NCBI GenBank assembly: GCA_964402055.1
Contig: CAYOAV010000015.1
Coordinates: forward strand, 1 to 35,024
Origin: UMGS363 sp964402055
GTDB lineage: Bacteria; Bacillota; Clostridia; Oscillospirales; Ruminococcaceae
Length of the DNA stretch: 35,024 bases
Direction: 5' to 3'
Part shown: positions 9,776 to 18,534 of the stretch, piece by piece
Numbering within the stretch: the stretch's first letter is position 1
Layout of the letters: every line of letters begins with the position of its first letter
Notes under the pieces: model-generated
Seen by the model: only the letters and a program-made list of their open reading frames with translations
What the model was told of the DNA's origin: nothing
Databases searched by the model: none
Made by a program: the position numbers and the translations under genes

Positions 9776-10756
9776 TCAGCTGTTCTTTTCAAATTCCGCA
9801 GCCGCCCAGCCGCCGTTTTCACGAAGCTCAACACGTCTGAATCCATTTTTTTCCATAGCCGCCATAACCTCGTCACAGCGTTCAATTATTATTCCCGAAA
9901 TTATTATTTTTCCCTCAGGCTTCATAAATCCGCCAAAAATCGGACTCATCGCAATAAGAACATCTGCAACAATATTAGCAACAACAAGGTCATAACCGCT
10001 GCCAAGCTTTTCACGAAGCTCCTCGTCACCGATAATATTTCCGACATAAGCGTTAAAATTACTATCTGAAATATTATTCTTGGCAAAATTTTCCTTTGCG
10101 ATTTTTACTGAATTTTGGTCTATATCAACCGCTGTTGCTTCTTTTGCTCCTAAAAGAATGCCCGCAATGGAGAGTATACCACTTCCACAGCCTAAATCAA
10201 GCAGCTTATCACCGTTTTTTACGGTCTTTTCAATAAGCTCAAGACAAAGACGTGTCGTGTTATGCTGACCTGTACCAAAGCTTGAAGCAGGGTCTATTTC
10301 AAGGATAGTCCTTCCGTTGGGATTTTCATAGCTTTCCCATGACGGCTTGACAGCAAGTCTTGTTCCAACCTCAAATGGCTTGAAATACTGCTTCCAGTTA
10401 TTTGCCCAGTCCTCTTCCTTTATTCCTGAAAGCTCTGTTTCCAATCTGCCAAATTTATTATCAACGTCACGCTCCTTAAGTGAGAGCATTTCACGGTTAA
10501 GAGCGTCGAGCATTTCCCTGCCCTGCTCATTATCGGCAATATAAACCGTAACACTGCTTTCGCAGGTGCGCATTTCCATAAGGTCATCATCAATATAATC
10601 CCAATTTCCGTCTTTACGTTCAAGAAATTCTTCAAAATCCTTTGAATCCTTTATTTCAAAGCCTGTTATGCCTACGCCGAGCAGACAGCCGCAGACAGGC
10701 TCGATACCCTCTGTTGTTGTAAATATTTTAGCTATGATCCAATTTGTATTTTCCAT
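9776..10756 (-). CDS. prmA: Ribosomal protein L11 methyltransferase PrmA
   Basis: 326 residues. PrmA transfers methyl groups from S-adenosylmethionine to lysine and N-terminal amino groups of ribosomal protein L11 in the cytoplasm. The N-terminal ~120 residues form the substrate-recognition part. The Rossmann-fold methyltransferase follows, with motif I LDLGCGSGILS near residue 185, an acidic VDID at the end of strand 2 and VVANIVADVL, the PrmA version of motif IV. The start is preceded by AAAGGA. It is the first gene of an operon with the topoisomerase pair, driven by the promoter at 10809-10837. Pairing of a ribosomal methyltransferase with topoisomerase genes has no obvious functional logic and may only reflect shared housekeeping expression. 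Confidence 0.9.
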   Translation of the reverse strand: MENTNWIIAKIFTTTEGIEPVCGCLLGVGITGFEIKDSKDFEEFLERKDGNWDYIDDDLMEMRTCESSVTVYIADNEQGREMLDALNREMLSLKERDVDNKFGRLETELSGIKEEDWANNWKQYFKPFEVGTRLAVKPSWESYENPNGRTILEIDPASSFGTGQHNTTRLCLELIEKTVKNGDKLLDLGCGSGILSIAGILLGAKEATAVDIDQNSVKIAKENFAKNNISDSNFNAYVGNIIGDEELREKLGSGYDLVVANIVADVLIAMSPIFGGFMKPEGKIIISGIIIERCDEVMAAMEKNGFRRVELRENGGWAAAEFEKNS

Positions 10757-10808
10757 AAATAATTACGTCCTTTCGCTGAACACTTCCGAATTTTTGCAAT
10801 ACATATGT

Positions 10809-10837
10809 ATTTTACACCTTTTTTTCTATAATTTCAA
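10809..10837 (-). promoter_or_regulatory. Sigma-A promoter of prmA-topoisomerase operon
   Basis: TTGAAA (10837-10832), 17 nt, TAAAAT (10814-10809). The leader to the prmA start is about 45 nt. It diverges from the ABC importer promoter. The rest of the 333-bp spacer is A/T rich with only a weak GCAAA...TTTGC inverted repeat at 10911-10924. Confidence 0.7.
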
Positions 10838-10964
10838 GAGTTATTTTGGATAATTTTCTTCCATAAAAAGTAAAAAACAAGCTTTACTATCGTATTATCG
10901 CAAAGAAAAAGCAAAAATATTTGCAAAAAATTGAATTATATCAACGAATTTCATAATTAAAGAG

Positions 10965-10993
10965 TTGACATTTGGCAGAAATGGTGGTATAAT
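10965..10993 (+). promoter_or_regulatory. Sigma-A promoter of the ABC importer operon
   Basis: TTGACA (10965-10970), 17 nt, TATAAT (10988-10993) with TG one base before the -10. The leader of about 90 nt is too short for a T-box riboswitch, and I see no T-box motifs in it. Confidence 0.85.
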
Positions 10994-11089
10994 TTTTATC
11001 AGTTGCGTGCTTTAAAGATTTAAAGGGATTGAAATATTCAATTCGTATTATCCACACAGCTATACTATTTTCTATAAAGGGGAATGTTT

Positions 11090-12079
11090 ATGAAATCAGT
11101 AAAGAAAATTGCTGCCGCACTTGCATGTGCCACTGCTGTAATGTCATTCAGCGGCTGTACAAGCACTGCCGACACAACAAACGATGATGGTACTAAGGTT
11201 TATAACATCGGTATCTGCCAGCTCGTTGAGCATTCAGCTCTCGATGCAGCTACACAGGGCTTCAAGGACAAGCTTACAGAGCTTCTCGGCGAAGGAAATG
11301 TTGTTTTTGACGAGGCAAATGCACAGGGCGAAAGCACAAACTGTTCGACCATCTGTCAGGGCTTCGTTTCCAACGGCTATGACCTCATTCTTGCTAATGC
11401 AACTCCTGCACTTCAGGCTGCTGCTGCCGCAACAAATTCTATCCCTGTTCTCGGCACATCCGTTACCGACTACGGCACTGCCCTCGATATGGACAACTGG
11501 ACAGGTACAACAGGCACAAACATTTCAGGTACAGCTGACCTTGCACCAATTGACGAACAGGAAAAGATGCTCAAGGAGCTTTTCCCTGATGTTAAGCAGG
11601 TAGGTATTCTCTACTGCTCATCTGAAGCTAATTCCAAGTTCCAGGCAACAAAGTTCGGTGAAGCTCTCTCCGCTGACGGCATTGCTTACAAGGAATATTC
11701 CGCTGCTGACAGCAACGAGATCCAGTCTATCACAAATACCGCTATCGGCGAGTGTGACGTTCTCTATATTCCTACCGATAACACAATGGCTTCAAATACA
11801 GAGATCATCAAGAATATCTGCGTTCCTGCAGGAATCCCTGTAATTGCCGGTGAAGAGGGTATCTGCACAGGCTGTGGCGTTGCAACTCTTTCCATAAGCT
11901 ATTATGACCTCGGCACAACAACTGCTGAAATGGCTTATGAGATTCTCACCGAAGGCAAAAACGCTGGCGAAATGGAAATTCGTTACGCTCCTAACGTTGT
12001 TAAGGAATACAATGCAGAGATCTGCGAATCTCTCGGAATCACACCTCCTGAGGGCTATGTAGCTATCGCAACAGAATAA
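11090..12079 (+). CDS. ABC transporter substrate-binding lipoprotein (ABC_sub_bind family, TrpX-like)
   Basis: 329 residues. This is the extracellular, membrane-tethered solute receptor of the importer encoded by the next two genes. The lipoprotein signal peptide starts MKSVKKIAAALA and ends at the lipobox SFSGC (Cys23). The mature part, beginning YNIGICQLVEHSALDAA, is typical of the PF04392 family, whose characterised relatives bind aromatic amino acids or similar small ligands. An ATG at 11084 is also in frame but abuts the AAAGGGG ribosome binding site (11077-11083); the ATG at 11090 has proper spacing and a canonical signal peptide start. Codons are strongly biased to C-ending and AAG forms, unlike the neighbours, which suggests high expression. 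The substrate cannot be told from sequence. Confidence 0.88.
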   Translation: MKSVKKIAAALACATAVMSFSGCTSTADTTNDDGTKVYNIGICQLVEHSALDAATQGFKDKLTELLGEGNVVFDEANAQGESTNCSTICQGFVSNGYDLILANATPALQAAAAATNSIPVLGTSVTDYGTALDMDNWTGTTGTNISGTADLAPIDEQEKMLKELFPDVKQVGILYCSSEANSKFQATKFGEALSADGIAYKEYSAADSNEIQSITNTAIGECDVLYIPTDNTMASNTEIIKNICVPAGIPVIAGEEGICTGCGVATLSISYYDLGTTTAEMAYEILTEGKNAGEMEIRYAPNVVKEYNAEICESLGITPPEGYVAIATE

Positions 12080-12081
12080 TC

Positions 12082-12130
12082 AGATTTAATGCGGAAACGG
12101 AACGTTTTGCTCCGTTTCCAAATTAAATCT
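12082..12130 (+). other. Long intercistronic hairpin after the binding-protein gene
   Basis: Two stacked perfect 9-bp stems: AGATTTAAT (12082-12090) with ATTAAATCT (12122-12130), and GGAAACGGA (12093-12101) with TCCGTTTCC (12111-12119), separated by a 2x2 internal loop. There is no U-run after it, so it is unlikely to be a strong terminator. By analogy with other ABC importer operons it may protect the upstream mRNA and raise the binding protein to permease ratio. Confidence 0.7.
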
Positions 12131-12159
12131 AATTAAATTCATTGAAAGGATAAAGAACT

Positions 12160-13107
12160 ATGAATATTATGACGCTCGTAAATGCTCTGCCTGGTTCAGT
12201 TGCCCAAGGACTTATATGGGGAATATTGGCAATAGGCGTTTACATAACCTACAAAATCCTTGATTTTGCCGACCTTACCGTTGACGGAAGCCTAGGAACA
12301 GGCGGTGCGGTAGCAGTTGTGCTTATCGTGCATGGAGTTCCTGTGCCTATTGCTATTATCTGTGCATTTTTCGCAGGCTGTCTTGCAGGACTTGTTACAG
12401 GTCTGCTCAATACGCTCCTCGGTATCCCAGGTATTCTCGCAGGTATTCTTACACAGCTTGCACTCTATTCCATTAACCTCGATATTATGGGTCAGGCGAA
12501 TACCGCTATCAATGTTGATAAGTATCCCCTCTTTATGTCGCTTCGCTTTATCCCCGAAACAATACTTAAGGGACTTATCGTTGTCGCTTTGCTGATTGCA
12601 ATACTTTATTGGTTCTTCGGAACGGAATACGGCTTTACTATCCGTGCTACAGGCTGTAATGCAAATATGGCAAGAGCACAGGGCATAAATACCAAAAAAT
12701 CCACCGTTATCGCACTTATCCTTTCCAATGGTCTTGTAGGACTTGCAGGAGGACTTCTTGCACAGTATCAGGGCAACGCAGATGTAAATATGGGACGTGG
12801 TGCGATCGTTATTGGACTTGCCGCTGTTATTATCGGAGAGGTCTTTGCAGAGCTTATCCTCGGCAAGCGTCTTAACTTTGTCGGCAGACTTTCCTTTACC
12901 GCAATTGGTGCAATAGTGTACTTTATCGTAATTCAGATAGTTCTCTGGCTCGGACTTTCAACGCAGAACACAAAGCTCTTCTCCGCAATTGTTGTTGCCG
13001 TGTTCCTTGCAGTTCCCTATATCAAAAATACTTCAAAAAATTCTTTCCGCACAGCAGGAAAACATTCCGCTGAAAGCATTCAGAAAGGCGGTTCGGAAAA
13101 TGCTTGA
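12160..13107 (+). CDS. ABC transporter permease (TrpY-like, branched-chain/BPD type)
   Basis: 315 residues, the membrane channel of the importer. It has about eight to nine hydrophobic segments and the family's conserved start (GLIWGILAIGVYITYKILDFADLTVDGS), shown here by GVYITYKILDFADLTVDGS. A cytoplasmic coupling segment, GFTIRATGCNANMARAQGI (about 163-181), contacts the ATPase. It follows the binding protein by 80 bp containing the hairpin and overlaps the ATPase start by 8 nt, indicating translational coupling. The C-terminal tail is basic and hydrophilic. Confidence 0.88.
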   Translation: MNIMTLVNALPGSVAQGLIWGILAIGVYITYKILDFADLTVDGSLGTGGAVAVVLIVHGVPVPIAIICAFFAGCLAGLVTGLLNTLLGIPGILAGILTQLALYSINLDIMGQANTAINVDKYPLFMSLRFIPETILKGLIVVALLIAILYWFFGTEYGFTIRATGCNANMARAQGINTKKSTVIALILSNGLVGLAGGLLAQYQGNADVNMGRGAIVIGLAAVIIGEVFAELILGKRLNFVGRLSFTAIGAIVYFIVIQIVLWLGLSTQNTKLFSAIVVAVFLAVPYIKNTSKNSFRTAGKHSAESIQKGGSENA

Positions 13108-13894
13108 AATTAATTGCATAAAAAAGACGTTCAATGCAGGAACAATCAATGAAAAAAAGGCACTGAACGGCGTTACATTAAAGCTTAACGAGGGCGATTT
13201 CTGTACCGTTATCGGCGGAAACGGCTCGGGAAAATCAACTACTCTTAACGCAGTCGCAGGAGTATGGCCTGTTGATTCAGGCTCGATACTCATTGACGGA
13301 ACTGACGTTACAGGTCTTTGTGAGCATAAAAGAGCAAAATATCTCGGCAGAGTTTTCCAGGACCCTATGACAGGTACAACCGCTACAATGGAAATTCAGG
13401 AAAACCTTGCACTTGCCGCAAGACGTGGTCAGAGCCGTTCGCTTAAATGGGGCATTACCAAGCAGGAACGTGAAGAATATCATGAGCTTCTTAAAATGCT
13501 TGACCTTGGACTTGAAGACAGAATGACATCAAAGGTCGGACTTCTTTCAGGCGGTCAAAGACAGGCACTCACACTTCTTATGGCAACGCTGAAAAAGCCG
13601 CAGGTACTTCTCCTTGATGAGCATACTGCCGCACTTGACCCTAAAACAGCCGCTAAGGTTCTTGAGCTTTCGGATAAGATAATCAGCGAAAATAAGCTTA
13701 CAGCATTGATGGTAACACATAATATGCATGACGCTATTATTCATGGTAACAGAATCGTTATGATGAACGAGGGCAGGATTATATTTGAAGCAAGCGGTGA
13801 AGAAAAGAAAAAGCTTACCGTTGAGGATCTTCTCAAAAAGTTTGAAGAAGACGGCGGTGCTTCAACAATAAATGATAGTATGATACTTGGATAA
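13100..13894 (+). CDS. ABC transporter ATP-binding protein (TrpZ-like)
   Basis: 264 residues, the cytoplasmic motor of the importer. Walker A is GGNGSGKST (39-47), the signature LSGGQ (149-153), Walker B VLLLDEH (169-175), with DEHTAALDP typical of this subfamily, and the H-loop THN. The ATG at 13100 overlaps the permease stop and follows GAAAGGCGG, and it aligns with the normal start (MLEINCIKKTF). The frame is open further upstream, but that part lies inside the permease gene and is not needed. A strong terminator follows. Confidence 0.9.
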   Translation: MLEINCIKKTFNAGTINEKKALNGVTLKLNEGDFCTVIGGNGSGKSTTLNAVAGVWPVDSGSILIDGTDVTGLCEHKRAKYLGRVFQDPMTGTTATMEIQENLALAARRGQSRSLKWGITKQEREEYHELLKMLDLGLEDRMTSKVGLLSGGQRQALTLLMATLKKPQVLLLDEHTAALDPKTAAKVLELSDKIISENKLTALMVTHNMHDAIIHGNRIVMMNEGRIIFEASGEEKKKLTVEDLLKKFEEDGGASTINDSMILG

Positions 13895-13899
13895 AACAA

Positions 13900-13934
13900 A
13901 AGGCTCACTTGATTATTTCAGTCAAGTGAGCCTT
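13900..13934. terminator. Bidirectional terminator between importer operon and DUF4317 gene
   Basis: A 13-bp perfect stem, AAGGCTCACTTGA with TCAAGTGAGCCTT, has TTGTTGTTTT on the plus side and T-rich sequence on the minus side. It sits between two convergent genes. Confidence 0.88.
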
Positions 13935-13940
13935 GTTGTT

Positions 13941-15077
13941 TTAAATTGAATTTCCTTTTATTCTCGTTGTAAGACCGTTGATTTCAATTGCAGGATCGTC
14001 AAGGTCTATTATAAGGCATCTTCTTCCCTCAATGGTCGTTGTTCTTACCTTATCCGTTGCGTCTTTGCTGATACTTACTGTTATTTCAGGGGTCGAAAGC
14101 TTTGTTTTAGGCTCAACAAGATTTGTTGCCGTCAAGCCTCCGTTCCCGACCTTATTTTCAAATATCGTTTTCAAGCCCTCAAGACGTTCATCGCTAACCC
14201 CTGAATCGGAGAGAATATTATACATTCTGTTACCATCAACGACTGGTAGCTCGGTTTCATTTTTTGAATTGACAACAAGCTCACGCAGCTTTTCATTAAC
14301 CTGCGTTATTACCGTGTAGTTAAGCTCATCACCGCATACATCGTGCATAACCTGCTGAAAGGTTTTCTTCTCGCCATTAGCGCTCATTCTGAACTCACAG
14401 CCGAGTACATCATTTACAAACGAAATATTCGGCTTTTTCGGAGTTTTTGTAAAATACATTACGCTATTGACATCGGGCGCTCTGTCGCTGAAAACAGGAT
14501 AGAAAAATCCATCTGTCGGCTCACGGGCAATTACAAGCTCTGTATTCGGCTTTTTTGAAATTTCATTTCCGTCAAACATAAGTCCGTCATCATTTGTTAT
14601 GGCAGGACAAACTGCACACACAATGAAATTATACTCATCAGCGGCGGAATCAAGATCGTCGCCGTTTCTGTCCCTTGACATAATGCTATACGAACAATGA
14701 CCGATAATAAGAGTATATGCAGGTTCATAAGCAAGATTGTTGATTATCCTCTGCATAAGTGCGGCACAGGCATTTTCATCGGCAAGCTTTGTCCTTACAG
14801 CCTCCCAGAGGACCTTTTGCGAGCCGCCCTCGTCATACTGTTCACGAGGAAAAGGATATTCAAGCAAACCCTTTCCAAGATTTCCCTTGAAAATTTTTGA
14901 AAGCGATTCCATAAGAACAGCTCCGATCTCCTCGGGAGTAATGGAATAAAGCTCATTTGACTGGAAGAGAACATTTTTCTGCGTATCTATGTAAGCCGTC
15001 TGCACTCTATTGAGCGTAAAAAGACCGCTATGCTCTCCGAAATTCTTTTTTATTTCGGCAAGCTCTTTTTTATTCAT
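13941..15077 (-). CDS. DUF4317 family protein
   Basis: 378 residues, soluble, without signal peptide or membrane segment. The start MNKKELAEIKKNFG and the overall length match the DUF4317 family found in anaerobic Firmicutes, whose function is unknown. Segments such as TRVQTAYID-like NRVQTAYIDTQ near residue 23 and GHCSYSIMSRDRNGDD near 150 are visible. No catalytic motif is recognisable. It is a single gene with its own promoter (15111-15139), divergent from the GntR-ABC operon and convergent with the importer operon. Confidence 0.8.
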   Translation of the reverse strand: MNKKELAEIKKNFGEHSGLFTLNRVQTAYIDTQKNVLFQSNELYSITPEEIGAVLMESLSKIFKGNLGKGLLEYPFPREQYDEGGSQKVLWEAVRTKLADENACAALMQRIINNLAYEPAYTLIIGHCSYSIMSRDRNGDDLDSAADEYNFIVCAVCPAITNDDGLMFDGNEISKKPNTELVIAREPTDGFFYPVFSDRAPDVNSVMYFTKTPKKPNISFVNDVLGCEFRMSANGEKKTFQQVMHDVCGDELNYTVITQVNEKLRELVVNSKNETELPVVDGNRMYNILSDSGVSDERLEGLKTIFENKVGNGGLTATNLVEPKTKLSTPEITVSISKDATDKVRTTTIEGRRCLIIDLDDPAIEINGLTTRIKGNSI

Positions 15078-15110
15078 ATGTATAACCCACCTTTTTAACT
15101 ATTTGCTTTA

Positions 15111-15139
15111 ATTATACTATTTTTTTCAAAAAAAGTCAA
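15111..15139 (-). promoter_or_regulatory. Sigma-A promoter of the DUF4317 gene
   Basis: TTGACT (15139-15134), 17 nt, TATAAT (15116-15111). The leader is about 30 nt. Confidence 0.75.
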
Positions 15140-15158
15140 ACAAAATTTCTGCAAGCTC

Positions 15159-15187
15159 TTGACAAAACCGAAAAAGTATGTTATAAC
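15159..15187 (+). promoter_or_regulatory. Sigma-A promoter of the GntR-ABC operon
   Basis: TTGACA (15159-15164), 17 nt, TATAAC (15182-15187). The -10 overlaps the left arm of the palindrome at 15185-15211, so a bound repressor would block polymerase. Confidence 0.8.
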
Positions 15188-15211
15188 TGTATTAATGCTA
15201 TTAGTACAGTT
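15185..15211. promoter_or_regulatory. Palindromic operator, probably for the YtrA-type repressor
   Basis: A 27-bp near-perfect palindrome: arms AACTGTA and TACAGTT with inner TAAT and ATTA, 11 of 13 pairs complementary. It covers the -10 and the likely start site (about 15194), 20 bp before the regulator's start codon. Autoregulation through such sites is usual for YtrA-type GntR proteins; binding here is inferred. Confidence 0.75.
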
Positions 15212-15231
15212 AATACTTTGGAGGTGATACA

Positions 15232-15594
15232 GTGTTTACAATTGACCTGAGGGACAGAACACCTATTTATGAACAGCTTTGTAAAAAAATAACAGAATTA
15301 GTTCTGAAAGGCGAGCTTAAACCGAACGATAAGCTGCCAAGCGTCCGTGAGCTTGCAAAGGAGCTTGGAGTTAATCCGAATACCGTTTCAAAAGCGTTCC
15401 AGACCTTGGAACGTGACGGAATAATCTACTCTTTGCAGGGCAGGGGCAGTTTTGTTGCACAGGTGCAAAGAGATGAGCTTAAGGAGCTTGCACTTACGGA
15501 TTTTGACATGGCTGTAAAAGAGGCTCTGAAAGCAGGCATAAGCATTGAAGAGCTGCAAAAACGAATAGAAACTATGAAAGGAAATGTAATATGA
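15232..15594 (+). CDS. GntR family transcriptional regulator, YtrA subfamily
   Basis: 120 residues. The N-terminal winged helix-turn-helix (about residues 10-75: PIYEQLCKKI, LPSVRELAKELGVNPNTVSKA, GRGSFVA) is the GntR DNA-binding domain. The short helical C-terminal tail, without a ligand-binding domain, is the mark of YtrA-type regulators that control adjacent ABC transporters. Translation starts at GTG 15232, 7 nt after GGAGG. The stop overlaps the ATPase start by 4 nt (ATGA). It probably represses its own operon through the palindrome on its promoter. Confidence 0.9.
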   Translation: MFTIDLRDRTPIYEQLCKKITELVLKGELKPNDKLPSVRELAKELGVNPNTVSKAFQTLERDGIIYSLQGRGSFVAQVQRDELKELALTDFDMAVKEALKAGISIEELQKRIETMKGNVI

Positions 15595-16481
15595 TAGAAT
15601 TAACTTCTGTTGTAAAAAAATTTGACGATTTCTCAGCCGCAGATAGTATTTCTTTGAAAATAGAAAACGGTTCAGCCTTCGGTCTTCTTGGCTCAAACGG
15701 TGCAGGAAAATCAACAGTTTTACGTCTTTTGTCAGGAATTTACCAGCCTGAAAGCGGTTATGTAAAAATTGACGGTAAAGATGTTTTCGATAACGCTGAA
15801 ATAAAAAGAAAACTATTTTTTGTAAGCGATGAAACGGTACAATACAACAATTTCAGCCTTTTGGAGCTGAAGAATTTTTACAAAGGCTTTTATCCAAGCT
15901 TTTCAGAGGAAATATTTGACAAGCTTAATTCAGCTGTCAAACTGCCTGAAAAGAAAAAAATGCATAGCTTTTCCAAGGGTATGAAGCGTCAGGCTATCGT
16001 TATTACAGCTCTCTCCTGCTGTACGGAATATCTTTTCCTTGATGAAGCCTTTGACGGACTTGACCCGACTATGCGTAATATTGTAAAAAGAATGCTTGTT
16101 GACGCTATGCTTGACAGGAAAATAACAGTCGTTATCTCTTCCCATAATCTTAAGGAAATAAGCGAAATATGCGATTCTGCGGCACTTTTGCATAAAGGCG
16201 AGCTTTTATTCAGCCGTGACCTTGACAGCCTTAACGGAAGCATTCATAAAATATGTGCCGCATTTCCAAACGAATATAGTAAGGAAGATTTTCCAGAGCT
16301 TGAAATATTGCATTTTGAAAAGCAACAAAGCCTTACATATATCGTTGCTAAGGGCGATAAGCAGTTTATTTCCGATGTTCTGCTAAAAAGATCACCGACT
16401 GTACTTGACATTATTCCGCTCACGCTTGAAGAAATTTTTATCTATGAAATGGAGGTAATGGGTTATGACTTCAAAATATGA
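15591..16481 (+). CDS. ABC transporter ATP-binding protein (YtrB-like)
   Basis: 296 residues, the ATPase of a putative exporter or cell-envelope stress transporter with the next gene. Walker A is GSNGAGKST (34-42). The signature is the degenerate FSKGMKRQ (127-134), common in ABC-2 type exporters. Walker B is YLFLDEA (147-153), followed by DGLDP and the H-loop SSHN. The C-terminal ~80 residues form a typical accessory domain. It is coupled to the regulator by a 4-nt overlap and to the permease by a 17-nt overlap. By analogy with Bacillus YtrABCDEF the inducer may be a cell-wall-active compound, but nothing here identifies it. Confidence 0.9.
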   Translation: MIELTSVVKKFDDFSAADSISLKIENGSAFGLLGSNGAGKSTVLRLLSGIYQPESGYVKIDGKDVFDNAEIKRKLFFVSDETVQYNNFSLLELKNFYKGFYPSFSEEIFDKLNSAVKLPEKKKMHSFSKGMKRQAIVITALSCCTEYLFLDEAFDGLDPTMRNIVKRMLVDAMLDRKITVVISSHNLKEISEICDSAALLHKGELLFSRDLDSLNGSIHKICAAFPNEYSKEDFPELEILHFEKQQSLTYIVAKGDKQFISDVLLKRSPTVLDIIPLTLEEIFIYEMEVMGYDFKI

Positions 16482-18514
16482 TCCTTTCGTTCATAATATC
16501 TGTAATAACCTTAAAGCTAATGCAAAAGTAATGATAGTTGCATTTATTTTTCATCTTTTTGCCGCTCCTCTGCTGCTTATAAATAATATGTACAATATCA
16601 TTAATCACCATGGTTCATCGCCAAGTGAGAGCATTCAGATTCTTGCCATTGTAATATCGTTTATTGCGATAATGCTTGGTGTAATCTGCACATTTACTAA
16701 TTATCGCTATCTTTATGATAAAAAGCAGGTCGATACCGCACTTTTGCTCCCATTATCCTCAAAGCAGAAATTCCTTTCGGATTTTGCTTCGGGAGTTTTA
16801 TCAAGTATTATTCCACTCTTTGCCTCAGGTTTTTTTACGGCTGTTCTTATGATAATAGGTCTTATCGGCTTTGATGGGCATGAATTCTTATTATATAACA
16901 GCTATTATGAAAGCTATGACCTGTATCTCTGCGACATTTTCGGTGATACGCTTCTTCCGATAATTGCAAAATGCTTTTTATTCGGAATAATTATGATCGT
17001 AATGCTTCAAGCCTTGACAGCTTTGGCAATTGTATGCTGTGGAACACTGGATTCAGCGGCAATACATACCTTTCTCATAAATTTAATTATTCCGCTTTTC
17101 ATCACTTTGCTTTATAATAATGAATTTTCAGATCATTTTTTCGTTGATTTTGATGAGCTGTTCTATGCTCTTATCGGCTGGACTTCACCCGCTGGCTCGC
17201 TTATTTCATTGTGTCTTCACTTTACTTCGTCAGAAATATCATTTGCTGAAATTATAATCGGAAATCTGATTTTTTCAGTAATTTATCTCGGAGCGGCATA
17301 TTTTCTTTATCAGAAAAGACGTGCCGAACAGGTTTCAAAGCCGCTTGTATTCAAAGGCTTTTATGCTGTTACGATAACCCTTATGCTCTGGACAGCAATA
17401 ACCGCTATCTTTGGTTCAGAGGTCAATTTCTATAATTCATCGGCAAGGTCGCTTCTTGTGTATGCTTTTGTAACATTCTGTGCATATATGCTGTTTGAGA
17501 TAATTGCAAGACGAGGCTTAAAGGGCGTATGGAAGGGTGCAGTCAGATATGTAATAACAACAGCGGCATTCCTTTCATTCATNNNNNNNNNNNNNNNNNN
17601 NNNNNNNNNNNNNNNNNNNNNNNNNNNNNNNNNNNNNNNNNNNNNNNNNNNNNNNNNNNNNNNNNNNNNNNNNNNNNNNNNNTATTTATGGACGTTTTTC
17701 TGTATATTATGAATTAAAAAACGGTTCTACCCTTTCAAGACAGTATGAGTTTATAACAGCTGATACAATTGAATATATGAATGAAATCGAAGTATGCGAT
17801 GAATTTCTGAAACAGAGGGCTGATATGTCCAAGGAATATACCTATGAAGAATTTTGCGAAGAATATAGCTTTGTGGATTGGGGTTATGGTGATGAGCCTG
17901 TCATTATCGTAAAAAACAGCAAGAAAAAGAATCTGACACCGACAAATGACAGCAATTGTTATACTCTCACAGAAGAGCTTTATAACAGCTTCTTTGAATG
18001 CCTAAGGGAAGATTTTTTGGAATTAACCAAGGAAGAATATTTTACACCTTGCAGTGATAAATTATATACCGTATTCATTCCGCCAATAGAATATTTATAC
18101 ATTGACGGAAGCTTTGACAGAACATTAAAGCTTCTTTCAGAAAATAATATGCTGGAAAGTGTGGATATTTCGGAAATGCTTGACCAAAACAACCTGCGTA
18201 TTTCAATTTCAAGGAATGCTTTTACAAATAATGTAGCGTCTGGTATCTGGATCAAGAATAACAGCGAAAACGCTTTTATGGAGCTATTTAATGAAGATAA
18301 CACCAGGTATGTAACACACTATTCCGAGGAGCTTGAACAGCTTTTAAATGTAATGCAGCAGAGATATTTTTCAACAGAGCCTGTCTATACTCTGACAGTA
18401 AATGGAGAGGTATTTTATATTCCCGAACAATATTCGGATATTGCTGAAACTGTCTTTAATTCATCAGAAAATCCGCAAAATTACAGCGAACAGCCTTTAT
18501 TTGGCAGTAAATAG
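16465..18514 (+). CDS. ABC-2 type permease with large C-terminal domain, interrupted by assembly gap
   Basis: The ATG at 16465 has GGAGGT 8 nt upstream. The visible N-terminal 372 residues contain about nine to ten hydrophobic segments. After the 100-N gap one frame is open from the first base to 18514, encoding YGRFSVYYELKNGS and about 265 further soluble residues. The two sides differ in frame only if the gap is really 100 nt, which a placeholder does not tell. The post-gap part has no ribosome binding site before its first ATG (17777), so I read both as one protein of at least about 650 residues. Long YtrC/D-like permeases with such a C-terminal domain exist (possibly DUF6449). It would be the membrane partner of the upstream ATPase. 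Confidence 0.65.
17583..17682. other. Assembly gap (100 N)
   Basis: Exactly 100 N, the usual placeholder for a scaffold join of unknown size, inside the ABC permease gene. Adjacency of the two sides is inferred by the assembler. Confidence 0.99.
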
Positions 18515-18534
18515 TGCGTACTCAATAGCTGATT

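Noticed and set aside
11000..11089. T-box riboswitch for the TrpXYZ-like operon
   Set aside because: The leader is too short and contains no T-box core or specifier stem.
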